A model generated the notes under the pieces. It made no database searches, was not told the origin of the DNA, and saw only the letters and a list, made by a program, of their open reading frames with translations. DNA of 64,000 nt from positions 32,332,082 to 32,396,081 of the forward strand of contig NC_067207.1 in the NCBI RefSeq assembly GCF_026262505.1, written 5' to 3'. This DNA is from Trichomonas vaginalis G3. Its lineage: Eukaryota; Parabasalia; Trichomonadida; Trichomonadidae. Both the position numbers and the translations under genes were made by a program. The first letter of the stretch is position 1, and every line of letters begins with the position of its first letter. Of this stretch, positions 9,827 through 19,148 are shown piece after piece.

Positions 9827-11123
9827 GGGTGTCCAAAGGTGCGTTTAGCACAGCGCTCTATATGAGACTATTAAAGGAGATATATGCTGATTATAAATAT
9901 ATAATAAAAAATATGAATATATGTATATGATGAGTAAGTTGTATTTTGGCGCCATGCCGGGATATAAAATGAATTTTGAGACAAGAGGCGGTTTCGCGGG
10001 AAATTTTGGCGGTTTTTTTTCATTTTTTTAATGAATCATAAAGAAAACATCCTCGCTCTTGCAAAAAAATGCAAAGACTGTAAAAAATCTACGAGACATT
10101 GGTAAAATGCTTCGGTATGGATGCTCCTAGCTATTCCACTGTAACGTATCATGTTAGGATGTATCACTTCATGAACAAAAAGGCGCCATCATAAAAATTG
10201 ACAAAAAATCGCCGGATCAAAGAAAAATCAAAGCAATTCTTCAAGCGCTAGATGAAGACCCAAGAGCATCACTCAGAAGGATAGAAGAGATGACAAAGAT
10301 ACACGTACAACAGTCAGTTATTATCTGCACAATTATTTGAACTACAAACTAGCGTATACACGTTGGGTTCCGCACAACCTTCATTCAGTTCAAAAAAAAA
10401 TCTAGAGTCCAATCTTCGAAAGAGCTCCTCTCTATATTGGCTGCGTATCAATCCAAGAAGTTTCGCTTTTTAGTAACAGGGGACGAGTCTTGGTTTCAAT
10501 ATGCAACAGAAGCCAAAATCATGTGGATCCCGAAGGATGAAAATCCGCAAACATTCCCGAAGAAAAAAATTGACACACCAATGATGATGTTGTCGGTTTT
10601 TTGGGGCGTGAATAGCATCATCGCAATTGATATTCTTCAAAAACCTAATACGATGAATGCTCAGTATCTAATTGACAATGTTCTTACTCAAATTATCAAT
10701 TCTGATGAGTTTGAGAAATCCAAACAACAAAAACAAAAGTTTGCAATTCATTTTGATAATTCAAGAGTTCACAAAAGTCATAAGGTAATGAATTACTTGG
10801 TGGAAAACAATGTCAAAGTTGTTCCAAACCCAATTTATTCACCTGATATTGCACCCTCTGACTTTTATTTATTCGGCACGCTAAAAAAGAGAGCTGAAGG
10901 ACGCGAATTCGCGAGTCCAGATGATCTTGAAAATTTTGTAAGAGAGCAATTTGAGCAATTTTCTCATGATGATTTAAAGCGTGTCTTTGAAGCCTGGATC
11001 GATCGCTGCGAACGCGTGATTGAATCCAATGGTGATTATATTTAAATAAACTTTATATATATGTAACTTGTTTATTTCTATTCGCAGTATTCAGGTTTGT
11101 GCTAAACACACCTTTGGACACCC
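9827..11123 (+). mobile_element. Mariner element copy 1 (Tvmar-like), inside the capsid gene
   Basis: 1297 bp, flanked by duplicated TA at 9825-9826 and 11124-11125. The terminal inverted repeats read GGGTGTCCAAAGGTGYGTTT from each end. It is almost identical to the copies at 46229 and 56464. Because it interrupts the capsid gene, it is younger than Maverick A. Confidence 0.92.
10031..11045 (+). pseudogene. Mariner transposase, copy 1, frameshifted
   Basis: Aligned by eye with the intact copy at 46434. It begins at MNHKENILALAKKC and ends at SNGDYI. Small single-base deletions in the first 400 bp (near 10088, 10187 and 10303), and a homopolymer change near 10395, break the N-terminal half. 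The C-terminal catalytic part (from about 10437) is open: TGDESWF, HFDNSRVH and SPDIAPSD, the D,D34D triad of mariner. The DNA-binding half cannot be made in one piece, so the copy should be unable to supply transposase. Confidence 0.88.
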
Positions 11124-11638
11124 TATATTATCCAAGAGAAGAATATTCTACAGTTGAGGATATGAGGTCATACAACTTGACATTAGATGCTATGAACTTT
11201 AACAACAACTTCACAACAACCATTAACCCTGAAATGCAAAGTTCTATTATGCCATATGTGAAAGTATGGACTCATACAGGAGGTCAAAAAACTCAATATA
11301 CAAATGGAGACCGTTCAAACTTTTGGCTTGGCATTCCATTTGCTGACTCAGAAGACTTTATGGGTGGTATTTCAACTGTTGGTACAGTTCAAATACAATA
11401 TACTGGTGACAGAGACGGTCCAGATGAATTGAGAGCAAAGAAGTTTACAAAACCAATAGCACTTTTCACGGAAGATGCTCTTTTGAAGATTCGTTCGATG
11501 AAACCTGCTGGGGCTCCTCAGATTGGCATAACGACAGCTTCCATCGAGCAGATTTTGGCAGCAGGTCAGTAAGTTGTTCTTGAACTGACTTCTCTCCGTC
11601 AAATATTGACAGTACGCCAGTTTTGACATAATATTGTA

Positions 11639-11884
11639 TTATAACTTTCCTTTAGTAATATCTGTAAGTTTTGAAGTTATATTTTTGTCTGCTTCAAGAA
11701 CTTTCACCATTTCAGTTATACCAACTTTCTTTGCTTTATGAAAATATTTAGGTTCAGCAAAGACTGCTATTCTATAACATTTTCCATTGTTTGTGTAAAG
11801 AACTATTCTGTCAATGTATTTGTATTGTTTGTGAGTATAAACTTTGTTCTGCTTCAATTCAATAAGATATCCGAATACGTCCAT
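11639..11884 (-). CDS. Maverick A small protein, 81 aa
   Basis: Compact open frame on the minus strand directly downstream of the capsid gene: MDVFGYLIELKQNKVYTHK... It looks like a small beta-rich fold followed by a helix (ITEMVKVLEADKNI). No family is recognised. Its start lies 18 bp from the next rightward gene, forming a divergent pair with an AT-rich spacer. Confidence 0.45.
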   Translation of the reverse strand: MDVFGYLIELKQNKVYTHKQYKYIDRIVLYTNNGKCYRIAVFAEPKYFHKAKKVGITEMVKVLEADKNITSKLTDITKGKL

Positions 11885-11902
11885 CTTTTTATTCTAAGTA
11901 AA

Positions 11903-12329
11903 ATGTCATTTCCGAAAAATAGAAGCGTAAGTGTTTCAAAAGGTTTAATGGCGGTGGCAGATGTGAAGTTAAATTCACCAACTCAAACAAACAGTCAAAG
12001 TGTTGTTGTCAATGTCAAAGACAGAGATGTTGAAGTGGGGAAACCATACGAAGACGAAGATGGTATAAACAATTGTTCCTGTAAAAGAACCAACATATCC
12101 TGAAGTTAACAGAGACTTAAGTTCTGTTGCAGATATTCGAAACGACTACCAACAACTGAAAGACAAACTTCAAACTCAGGAGAAGATTTGTCAAGCTTTA
12201 AGTATAATGTTAAACTTGGTCGAACACAACCCTGTAAAAGTGAACTCATATGTCATTGCACCTCATGAAGTTTTGAAAGAACTATTGAAACTTTTGACAG
12301 AGGCAGACGATATAAACATCAAAAAATAG
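11903..12329 (+). pseudogene. Maverick A small gene, broken
   Basis: Begins MSFPKNRSVSVSKGLMAVAD and continues with Val/Asp/Lys-rich sequence, then a helical segment resembling LLNLVEHNPVKVNSYVIAPH. No domain is recognised. Coding character persists across the span, with about one break. The divergent start with the 81-aa gene suggests a shared promoter. Confidence 0.4.
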
Positions 12330-12481
12330 AATCCGACATTGGTTGCTGTGGTGTTTCATATAATGTCATTGACAAGATATACGTTATGAAAGGAGGTGAA
12401 ACGTTAACTTAAATATAGTTTCCAGACGTTATAAAATATTTGACGACCACAACATTTCATTAAAATTTATTTGCTAAGTAA

Positions 12482-13280
12482 ATGGCAGAAGACATAATGG
12501 TTTATACTATTACGACTAAAACCCCGAGTCATATAATTCTATAACAACAAACTTACAAAGTCCTCAAGGACGATATTGTAAACTAACCTTAAACACAATG
12601 ACGACTAAAGCCTGTTTTTGCTCTTTTGACACCAGAAGACTTTATTGTTGTGAATGGTAAAAAATACTCCTTTGAAGATACTTACTCAGATATACCACCA
12701 ACAGGTTTTTGTTGACTTATTTAATACTTTAAGTACGGTGTAACATGTGCTGCAACTAAAGCAGGTTTCATTATGTTTGGATGTCCGACTGAGTTTACTA
12801 TTAATGATATGAGCTATAATACAAAACTTATATCTGGTTTTTACTACCAACAGTTTCCTATAACAGGAAAAAGGTGTCATACAAGGAATGTCTATTCCAT
12901 TGACATTAAGCACACCAATCTTATATATTGTTTCAAACTTAGGTTCAAAGTGTTATTCGAATGTCGACAGAAACTATTATGACCAAAAGATACTTATGCG
13001 TATAAACAATACTTTTCTCTGCTGGTTTGCTATTGTTCATTCGAATGCAGAATTTTCAACCTTAGTGAACTCAAACACTTTGGCAAGTATAACGTTGACA
13101 TTAGTTGACGCAAACTTTGTTCCTGTAAAACTTTTATGTCCTATGTATTTGTCAATGACGGCAGAAAGTTTCGAATTGGAAGATGCAACTGGTGAAAGTA
13201 TTGTATTACAAGAACAACTTCAACAACAAATAGCTCAAGAACAACAAATGCAACAAATGGAACAACAAAGTCAAGAATAA
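12482..13280 (+). pseudogene. Maverick A putative minor capsid (penton-like) protein, broken
   Basis: Starts MAEDIMVYTITTK. Beta-rich coding remnants run to the Gln-rich end (QQQIAQEQQMQQMEQQSQE), with several breaks. The segment SITLTLVDANFVPVKLLC is the kind of strand-turn-strand found near the end of single-jelly-roll penton proteins of Polintons. Position close to the capsid gene supports a structural role. The assignment is an inference and could be wrong; a different minor virion protein is possible. Confidence 0.35.
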
Positions 13281-13310
13281 AAAAATAATATTTTTTTTAT
13301 TTTTATAAAA

Positions 13311-14547
13311 ATGTACAGAATAGATGTTTCAGATTTTTATGACTTCCAAGCATTCAGAAAATATGTGTCCATTTAGAGACTATAACAAAGCAGTCGAGAA
13401 TTTGAAACGTTTAGTCATTTATGTTGACTCTGCCCCAGAATGTTATGTCATGAAAGAATGGGATGTTGTCTTTAACAAACCAAGAGCAACAATAGTGTCT
13501 GAACAAGAATGTAGACAGAAACTTAAGAAAATAAAAGTTGTACAAGTTGGAATGAAGATGTTAGATGCTTGGGATATCTTATTGTCAAAGTTAGAAGATT
13601 TTTCAGTTCGAGGTATAAAGTTCTATACACCTTCTCCAAACTTCTATTCTATCTTCACTGGATATAAATACGAACAAGTAGAATGGAAACACAGTATTAA
13701 AGAAGCTTAGTTAGACCATGTCAAAGAAATTATATGCAATGGAAACGAAAGAGTCTATGAGTATATCTTATGTTGGTTTGCAAACATCTTACAACATCCA
13801 AGTGCTAAAAATGAAACTGCTCTCATTATAATTGGAAAACAAGGAACAGGTAAGAACACATTCTTTACAGATATCTTATGCAAACTGTTAGAAGGTTATT
13901 CGAACCCTAATATGACAAACTTAGAAAACATCTGCGGTAAATTTAACTCTTCAATAGAGAATATGAAACTTATAGTTTGCAATGAATTTCAAAGTATAGA
14001 TACAACAAAAGTTTTGAACTCAGATGCTTTGAAGAGTCTTATAACAGATAAAGTTGGAGTTGTTGAAAGAAAGTATAAAGACTCAAGAGTTTGTGAGAAT
14101 GTTGCAAACTTCATTATGGTTTCAAACAATGCTGTTCCGATGAAGTTAGAAAGTTCTGACAGAAGATATGTAGTTGTCAGAAAGTCAGATTCTCATATGC
14201 AAGATACAGAATATTTTGACGCTTTGTCAGAATATTTGACACCTGAGTTTTACAACCATTTGTTTTCATACTTTATGACATTAGATATTTCAAAGTTCAA
14301 TCCAAGACAAATTCCACATACCGAAGAGAGACAAACATTGTTAGAAGCAAACAAGAGTGTATATGAACTGTTCGTAGATGAAACTGACTTTGTGTCATTA
14401 GATGAAAGGTCTTTATATGATGAATATAAACAATATTGTCAAGAATATGGTTATATGGCAGCTTCTAAACGTACATTCTTGGCAAATGTCAAAAGTCTTT
14501 TAGATGTTCAGAATGGTGTATATACAAAGAAAATTTTTTCTGAGTAA
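13311..14547 (+). pseudogene. Maverick A superfamily 3 helicase (D5-like), broken
   Basis: The region encodes an SF3/AAA+ helicase: Walker A GKQGTGKNT, Walker B-like KLIVCNEFQ, and motif C-like NFIMVSNN with the Asn typical of SF3. A C-terminal region with DERSLYDEYKQYCQEYG follows, resembling the winged domain behind viral D5-type helicases. Such proteins unwind DNA in viral replication. The 5' half carries about two breaks; the 3' 630 bp is open. The leader is AT-rich (TTTTATAAAAATG), like several neighbours. SF3 helicases are not among the core Polinton genes, so its presence is notable. Confidence 0.65.
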
Positions 14548-14583
14548 ATTTTAAAAAAAATATTTTTTTATCCGATAGAAAAG

Positions 14584-15002
14584 ATGACGAAATATATTTC
14601 AGTAAACAAGTACATGTCAGGACTTAAAGAAGAACTAGACCCATTCACATATTTGAATGTTTACTTCTACCATTTTGAAAAGTCTTCATTCAGCAAAGTT
14701 TGGAACATCGAACCAGTTAAGTTTGCTATTGTGACTAAAATGGTGCGAAATTTGAAGACTTAGACATAGAAGGTTTGTTAACAGTCAAAGAAAGTTTTGA
14801 CAGAAGGTTCTCAAACCTTAAAGAAGGCAAAGCATACAAACTTGTTATACCTTATGAACCAAAGAAGACAGACGACTATGAATATTATGAGTCTAAAGTT
14901 GTAGAAGTTCAAGGTAAATTGGGTAAAAAGCTATTAGAGTCTAAGCCAGTGTTTACTCCTAAAGAGGAAGAGAACATTGACATCGACCCAGAAATGTTCT
15001 AA
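14584..15002 (+). pseudogene. Maverick A small gene, broken
   Basis: Begins MTKYISVNKYMSGLKEELDP and ends in an acidic tail (EEENIDIDPEMF). It is probably a small soluble protein of about 135 aa. No domain is recognised. About one break. It lies between helicase and ATPase and converges with the 149-aa minus-strand gene. Confidence 0.4.
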
Positions 15003-15018
15003 AAATAAAATTTTATTT

Positions 15019-15468
15019 TTACATGTCAAATTTCTTTTTCTCTGGAACTGGTTCAGGTTCTTTCTTCTCTTCTACTTTTTTCTCTTTCTTTTCTTTCTTC
15101 TTCTTCTCTGGTGGAGATATGTCAAATTTCTCAGAACCATATCTATGTAAAAGTTCTTTGTCCTTTAATAGCTCATCTATTCTGTTTTCTATTTCATCTT
15201 CAAGAACACCGCATGTGTCTTCTTTGCATTCTAAGAACTTTTGTTGGACTTCATCTTTCCAATCGGCGTCATCTCTGTCAACAAGTCTGTCATTGACAAA
15301 TTTTAAGACTGCTCTTTGTAATGTTTTATGGTTCTTGTCATATTCCCAGAAACAGAACTTTAGAACAAATTCACCTTTCTTGTTTACACTATGTAAGATT
15401 TTATGGTCGACAGATGTTTTGCTGTCAAAAAGCTTGTCTCGAATATAGATAGCGAAATCGCTAGACAT
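15019..15468 (-). CDS. Maverick A 149-aa protein with Lys-rich tail
   Basis: Open frame starting MSSDFAIYIRDKLFDSKT. Residues 1-105 look helical and globular; the last 40 are a Lys/Glu/Pro tail (PPEKKKKEKKEKKVEEKKE). No family is recognised. A basic tail on a small virion-associated protein could bind DNA, but that is a guess. Its start is 36 bp from the ATPase start, so the two genes share a short AT-rich divergent promoter. Confidence 0.5.
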   Translation of the reverse strand: MSSDFAIYIRDKLFDSKTSVDHKILHSVNKKGEFVLKFCFWEYDKNHKTLQRAVLKFVNDRLVDRDDADWKDEVQQKFLECKEDTCGVLEDEIENRIDELLKDKELLHRYGSEKFDISPPEKKKKEKKEKKVEEKKEPEPVPEKKKFDM

Positions 15469-15504
15469 TTTCTAAAAGATAAAAATTTTAATTTTTCTAA
15501 AAAT

Positions 15505-16380
15505 ATGTTAGAAAAAAAGTTTGCTGACATTGACAAGAAATTTGAGAATGTTTTAAACAAGAACAAGAGGAAGTTAGAAAATGCTCAGATAAAGCCTATA
15601 CATGACAAGTTCTTATTTGCTCAGAATGGTATAACAGGTCTAATTGCACCACCTGGGTCTGGTAAGACTTTCACTTATCTTAAAATGGCTGCACAACAAC
15701 AAGAACTAGATGAGAAGAACCCATTCTATGAGTTAGTAGTCATTTGTAGTACTTCTGGTCAATTTGACCAAACCGTCAATTTGTTCAAAGATATTATAAA
15801 GAAGTCTAAGTTAGTATGTATAAAGGATACTGAGTTGTTAGATTGGATAAAGAAGTACCAAAGAAGAGTTTTGAAGTATAATGCTATAAATGAGTATATA
15901 AATTCTAAGTTTAAAGAACCTAATGAGGAAATGCAGAGAATATTAGACAAACACCACTTCAGAAACAAACAGAAAGAGATAGAATACATTTCGAAGAAAT
16001 TGCAATCTTACGATTGGAAGACTTACCCTCATAGATGTCTTCTTATCTTAGATGATTTCGCCTCTCATCCTTTGCTTAAGAATAGAGAACAAGATATGTG
16101 TCGAATTCTTAAGAAGCTCAGACACTTTAACATCTCAGTTGTCATTTGTGTACAGACAGCAAAGAGTTTAAGTAAGGATGTTAAAAGAATACTTACTGAC
16201 ATAATACTTTTCCCCGGATTGTCCGAAGACGATTTCATGGAACTTATGAAAGAGTCCATGGCAGGTAAGTTTGACAGACATGAACTATGGGAGAAGTACA
16301 AAGTCATACAAGACCCTCATACTTCTTTCAGAATTCATATCTACGCAAACAAAGTTCAAATTGTAAAAAGTCAATCTTGA
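15505..16380 (+). CDS. Maverick A genome-packaging ATPase (FtsK/HerA, A32-like)
   Basis: A 291-aa open frame; ATG at 15505 (MLEKKFADIDKKF) is preferred over an upstream in-frame start that would overlap the divergent gene. Walker A is IAPPGSGKT near residues 47-55 and Walker B is LLILDDFA near 179-186, followed by a sensor-like strand (ISVVICVQTAKSL). Length and motif spacing match the A32-type packaging ATPases of Polintons and large DNA viruses, which pump DNA into the capsid. Intact by eye. Confidence 0.75.
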   Translation: MLEKKFADIDKKFENVLNKNKRKLENAQIKPIHDKFLFAQNGITGLIAPPGSGKTFTYLKMAAQQQELDEKNPFYELVVICSTSGQFDQTVNLFKDIIKKSKLVCIKDTELLDWIKKYQRRVLKYNAINEYINSKFKEPNEEMQRILDKHHFRNKQKEIEYISKKLQSYDWKTYPHRCLLILDDFASHPLLKNREQDMCRILKKLRHFNISVVICVQTAKSLSKDVKRILTDIILFPGLSEDDFMELMKESMAGKFDRHELWEKYKVIQDPHTSFRIHIYANKVQIVKSQS

Positions 16381-16399
16381 AAAATCTAAGTGTTTAGTC

Positions 16400-16579
16400 T
16401 TAGTAAGATGGTAGCTTCTTAAAGCAAATACCATTGCTGAGTTTTATATACGTGATGAGAAGTACAATGAATTCAATTACGAGTACAATTGCAATGACAA
16501 CTAAGGCAACTATTTTTGTCTTTTGCCAGCAAGAGTACTTCTTCTCTTCCAATGGTTCGGCAGAACTATACTCACTCAT
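16400..16579 (-). CDS. Maverick A small single-pass membrane protein
   Basis: About 59 aa from MSEYSSAEPLEEKKYSC. An acidic N-terminus is followed by one long hydrophobic helix (IVALVVIAIVLVIEFIVLL) and a short basic tail. It could be a virion or membrane-associated peptide. It is divergent from the 62-aa gene at 16623, with 43 bp between their starts. Confidence 0.45.
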   Translation of the reverse strand: MSEYSSAEPLEEKKYSCWQKTKIVALVVIAIVLVIEFIVLLITYIKLSNGICFKKLPSY

Positions 16580-16622
16580 GAGAAATGCCAAAACGGTTTA
16601 ATAGAAAAAGTGTCATTTTTTC

Positions 16623-16811
16623 ATGTCCGAAGACTCGAAGGTGCAACACTTCCAAAATACCGACGAACTCAGAAGAGCAGCATGGCAGTATGTTCTTGAC
16701 AACTTCTTTGAGTTCTCCAGGTACACCTTGGAAAATGCTGAAGAACTCCGACACAGAGAATTTGGAGAAATTGCGCTCCAATACTACCTTGACAAACAAA
16801 GGGTAAATTAA
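16623..16811 (+). CDS. Maverick A 62-aa helical protein
   Basis: Starts MSEDSKVQHFQNTDELRRA and is predicted largely helical and charged. GTGTCATTTTTTC lies immediately upstream, an Initiator-like motif shared by the next four rightward genes, which supports this start. No family is recognised. Confidence 0.45.
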   Translation: MSEDSKVQHFQNTDELRRAAWQYVLDNFFEFSRYTLENAEELRHREFGEIALQYYLDKQRVN

Positions 16812-16846
16812 GACTAAAAACTTAATGTTTAAAAAGTGACATTTTT

Positions 16847-17047
16847 ATGAGCTCCGAGTCACCGAGAAAACTTGGTCAGATGTTAGCAGTTTACTTCCCT
16901 GAGGAGGATGGAAGCGTTACATACATCAGGTTCAAAAACAACGAACCTGGAATTGCGTACCAAATTCGCAATTACATGACCATGGAAGAGTACGAAAGGT
17001 TTCTACAAGAGAAACCAGCTCTAAACAACTCAGAAAAGAAAGAGTAA
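16847..17047 (+). CDS. Maverick A 66-aa protein
   Basis: Starts MSSESPRKLGQMLAVYFPEE; a small acidic protein with a beta-hairpin-like core (GSVTYIRFKNNEPG) and a helical end. GTGACATTTTT stands directly before the ATG, the same promoter class as its neighbours. No family is recognised. Confidence 0.45.
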   Translation: MSSESPRKLGQMLAVYFPEEDGSVTYIRFKNNEPGIAYQIRNYMTMEEYERFLQEKPALNNSEKKE

Positions 17048-17075
17048 AAAGTTTAATTCGTAATTGTTTATTTTT

Positions 17076-17654
17076 TTACTTGTAAGGGCAAGCTGCAAGT
17101 ATGAAGTCGACCATCTCCGTCTTTGTTTTGACGAGCTGGACGGCTCTTGCGAGTACGTCTGTTTTGCGGTCTCCAGCTGGTGTCTGCCCTTCGTAATTGC
17201 GCATGTTCTTGAAAGCTCCAACTGTAAATGGTTGTAGGATGAAGAGTCTCTCAGACTGCTTGAGGTAGTCTTCACGGTCACGAACCGAATCTGTGGTACG
17301 AGTCGAATCGGTCGATTTGAGGGAAGAGACTGAAAGCCTGTCGTCTTCCATTGGAGCTGTAGCATACTCTTTGCGTAAGCGGTTCAGACCTTCTTCGAAG
17401 TCTTGGTCTCTCTTGGATTGAGATTGGAATTGGAATTGCTGGGGTGGAGCTTGCTGGAACAACCAAGGGTTGGGGAAGTAAGGCATAGGCTGAGGAGGGT
17501 AGTTCGGGAAGCCTTGTGGTGGGTAGTAACCTTGAGGTGGAAATTGGTAGTAATTCGGAGGTACTTGCTGGAACTGAGGTTGCTGAGGAGACTGTTGTGG
17601 TTCTTTAGGTTCCTCTGGTTTGGGAATGGACTCGGTTGGTGGGACGTCGGACAT
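17076..17654 (-). CDS. Maverick A Pro/Gln-rich 192-aa protein
   Basis: Starts MSDVPPTESIPKPEEPKE. The N-terminal half is disordered and very rich in P, Q, Y and F (for example NYYQFPPQGYYPPQGF). The C-terminal 90 residues look helical (DRDFEEGLNRLRKEYA-like, then a long segment ending FILAACPYK). It resembles low-complexity linker or sticky domains of virion or assembly proteins, but no homologue is recognised. Its upstream region is the 21-bp iteron array. Confidence 0.5.
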   Translation of the reverse strand: MSDVPPTESIPKPEEPKEPQQSPQQPQFQQVPPNYYQFPPQGYYPPQGFPNYPPQPMPYFPNPWLFQQAPPQQFQFQSQSKRDQDFEEGLNRLRKEYATAPMEDDRLSVSSLKSTDSTRTTDSVRDREDYLKQSERLFILQPFTVGAFKNMRNYEGQTPAGDRKTDVLARAVQLVKTKTEMVDFILAACPYK

Positions 17655-17693
17655 TCGTTTGTGTCCTGTCGGACCACAACGATAAAAATCTCT

Positions 17694-17850
17694 GCTACTA
17701 GCAGTACTTTTACTGACAGTAGCAGTACTTTTACTGACAGTAGCAGTACTTTTACTGACAGTAGCAGTACTTTTACTGACAGTAGCAGTACTTTTTCTGA
17801 CAGTAGCAGTACTTTTACTGACAGTAGCAGTACTTTTACTGACAGTAGCA
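17694..17850. repeat. 21-bp iteron array with TACTGACAGTA dyads
   Basis: About seven tandem 21-bp units (GCAGTACTTTTACTGACAGTA with slight variation), filling the whole space between the divergent 192-aa and 121-aa genes and ending exactly at the ATG of the latter. Each unit centres on the odd palindrome TACTG-A-CAGTA and also contains AGTACT. This arrangement suggests repeated protein-binding sites (promoter or replication iterons); function is inferred. Confidence 0.75.
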
Positions 17851-18216
17851 ATGGTCGAGGTCGAACCTACCGACGAGGCAATTTACCTAATTGAAATTAA
17901 CGAGCTTGTTAAAGACTTCCTCAGGCAGAATGTAAAAGGCAAGCTTGTTAACGGTTGGATAACGGGAAGGGCTGCCTTGAATCTCGAGATTTCGACTGGA
18001 ATTCCAATTGAGGTACCAGAAGGCACTCCTTTCGACGACATAAAGCAAGCAAAGAAGGAAGCCATTATAAAGTTCTTTGCCAAGCGTCCTTGGATACTAC
18101 TTCCAAACAGAGAGAACCCTTTCCCAAGAATGAACCAAATTCTCAAGGGTCTCCTTCACTTCTCTGGTCAGCCGTTCTACATAACCTGTGAAGGCGACAT
18201 TCAGCCAGTTCAGTAA
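17851..18216 (+). CDS. Maverick A 121-aa protein
   Basis: MVEVEPTDEAIYLIEINELV..., an acidic N-terminus followed by alpha/beta sequence with a Pro-rich central segment (STGIPIEVPEGTPFDD) and a basic helical end. No domain is recognised. The ATG abuts the iteron array, so the array must supply its promoter and leader. Confidence 0.5.
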   Translation: MVEVEPTDEAIYLIEINELVKDFLRQNVKGKLVNGWITGRAALNLEISTGIPIEVPEGTPFDDIKQAKKEAIIKFFAKRPWILLPNRENPFPRMNQILKGLLHFSGQPFYITCEGDIQPVQ

Positions 18217-18242
18217 ACATCTCATTTTAACTCACTTTTTTT

Positions 18243-18452
18243 ATGTTTTTACTCACACTCGTACTCACCAGGTATGAGTACAACTATTTCAACTGTGAAC
18301 CTTGTATTGACCGGTCTTCCTGTAAATGCAAGTTCGGTCAATACACAGTTTATGGTGGCAAGAAAGACAGTGGGGAATGCGCGCTCGAGAGAGAATTGAA
18401 ATTCCAGACCCAACTCCAACAAGAACTCTCAAGTTACCAGAGACTCGTGTGA
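18243..18452 (+). CDS. Maverick A small Cys-containing ORF (uncertain)
   Basis: AACTCACTTTTTTATG in front of the 18243 ATG matches the Initiator-like leader of adjacent genes and is the main reason for listing it. The 69-aa product has a hydrophobic start and a Cys cluster (CEPCIDRSSCKCK). An overlapping frame (18326-18508, basic, ending AIYMARLE) is also open and may be the real gene. I cannot choose between them. Confidence 0.3.
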   Translation: MFLLTLVLTRYEYNYFNCEPCIDRSSCKCKFGQYTVYGGKKDSGECALERELKFQTQLQQELSSYQRLV

Positions 18453-18531
18453 AGAAGAAGTCATATAACAAAGCACTTATAGCCATCTATATGGCACGTT
18501 TAGAGTAAAAACATTTTTTTTCATTTTTTGA

Positions 18532-19116
18532 ATGAAGCAAGTTAAATTCGTCCCACACCAATCTCAATGGACCGATGAAGAGTTTCAAGCTATGGTTGAA
18601 GGTGTTGAGAACGACATAGACGGCGAACTTGAAGGAGCTCAGACAACAATTGCAACCAAAATTGCACAAGTCAAAGAAGAGATAGCTCCTCTTAAGGCAA
18701 CCAAAGCTACTCTTGACCTCATGGATACTTACCGTTTAGAAGTAAAGAGTGGAATAAGACAATTAAAATTGAAACTTCTAAACTACGAAGCTATACTCCA
18801 AAAGTTAGCAGAAATGAGAAGACTTTACCAGAGCTACTTACATGTAAGGGACTTACCTCCAAGCAGTCCGACCAAAGATGAATTTTCTGACATTGTCCCA
18901 ATTTTGTCCGAAAGTCAGCTCAGATGTTTTGAACTGCTCCCAACATATCCAGAATATGAAAATTTGCCTGAACTCTTTCGGTTCCTCAAAAAACGTTTTT
19001 TGGTTCTCATGTTCGAAACTTTTATCGGAAGAGACAACAAACGTTCAGAAGAAGAACAAGATATTATTTTAAACTTGTTGTATGACTTAACTGTCATAAC
19101 CAGCTTTTTGAAGTAA
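18532..19116 (+). CDS. Maverick A 194-aa helical protein
   Basis: Starts MKQVKFVPHQSQWTDEEF. Almost entirely helical, with a coiled-coil-like stretch near residues 35-105 (QVKEEIAPLKATKATLDLMD, then LKLKLLNYEAILQKL). No enzymatic motif. The leader TTTTTCATTTTTTGAATG is of the same class as its neighbours. It may be an assembly or scaffold factor; unknown. Confidence 0.5.
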   Translation: MKQVKFVPHQSQWTDEEFQAMVEGVENDIDGELEGAQTTIATKIAQVKEEIAPLKATKATLDLMDTYRLEVKSGIRQLKLKLLNYEAILQKLAEMRRLYQSYLHVRDLPPSSPTKDEFSDIVPILSESQLRCFELLPTYPEYENLPELFRFLKKRFLVLMFETFIGRDNKRSEEEQDIILNLLYDLTVITSFLK

Positions 19117-19148
19117 AACCGTCATTCTCAAACCACTTCATTTTTTCG

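Larger units (their letters stand above)
8659..11572 (+). pseudogene. Maverick A major capsid protein, split by a mariner insertion
   Basis: Starts at MYAAQNITPTVLDAMNG. The protein is beta-strand-rich without transmembrane segments (for example ITDVKGTNQTSF, VKLKLRVPLSSFLIFRFLRY), which fits the double jelly-roll capsid proteins of Polintons. A diverged relative lies on the minus strand at 27.3-28.9 kb: both share the pattern of an N-terminal strand region, a GY-x-I aromatic segment and a KLRLRIPVRSF-like segment. That internal pairing is the main support for the call. A 1.3-kb mariner sits inside the gene with a duplicated TA; coding sequence is recognisable on both sides. Treated as a fossil. 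Confidence 0.6.

Noticed and set aside
15023-15448. Plus-strand Ser/Phe-rich frame of 141 aa
   Set aside because: Antisense shadow of the Lys-rich 149-aa Maverick gene; low-complexity mirror composition.
17384-17894. Frames with LLLSVKVLLL or SSTFTDSS repeats
   Set aside because: They read through the 21-bp iterons in both directions and overlap better-supported genes.
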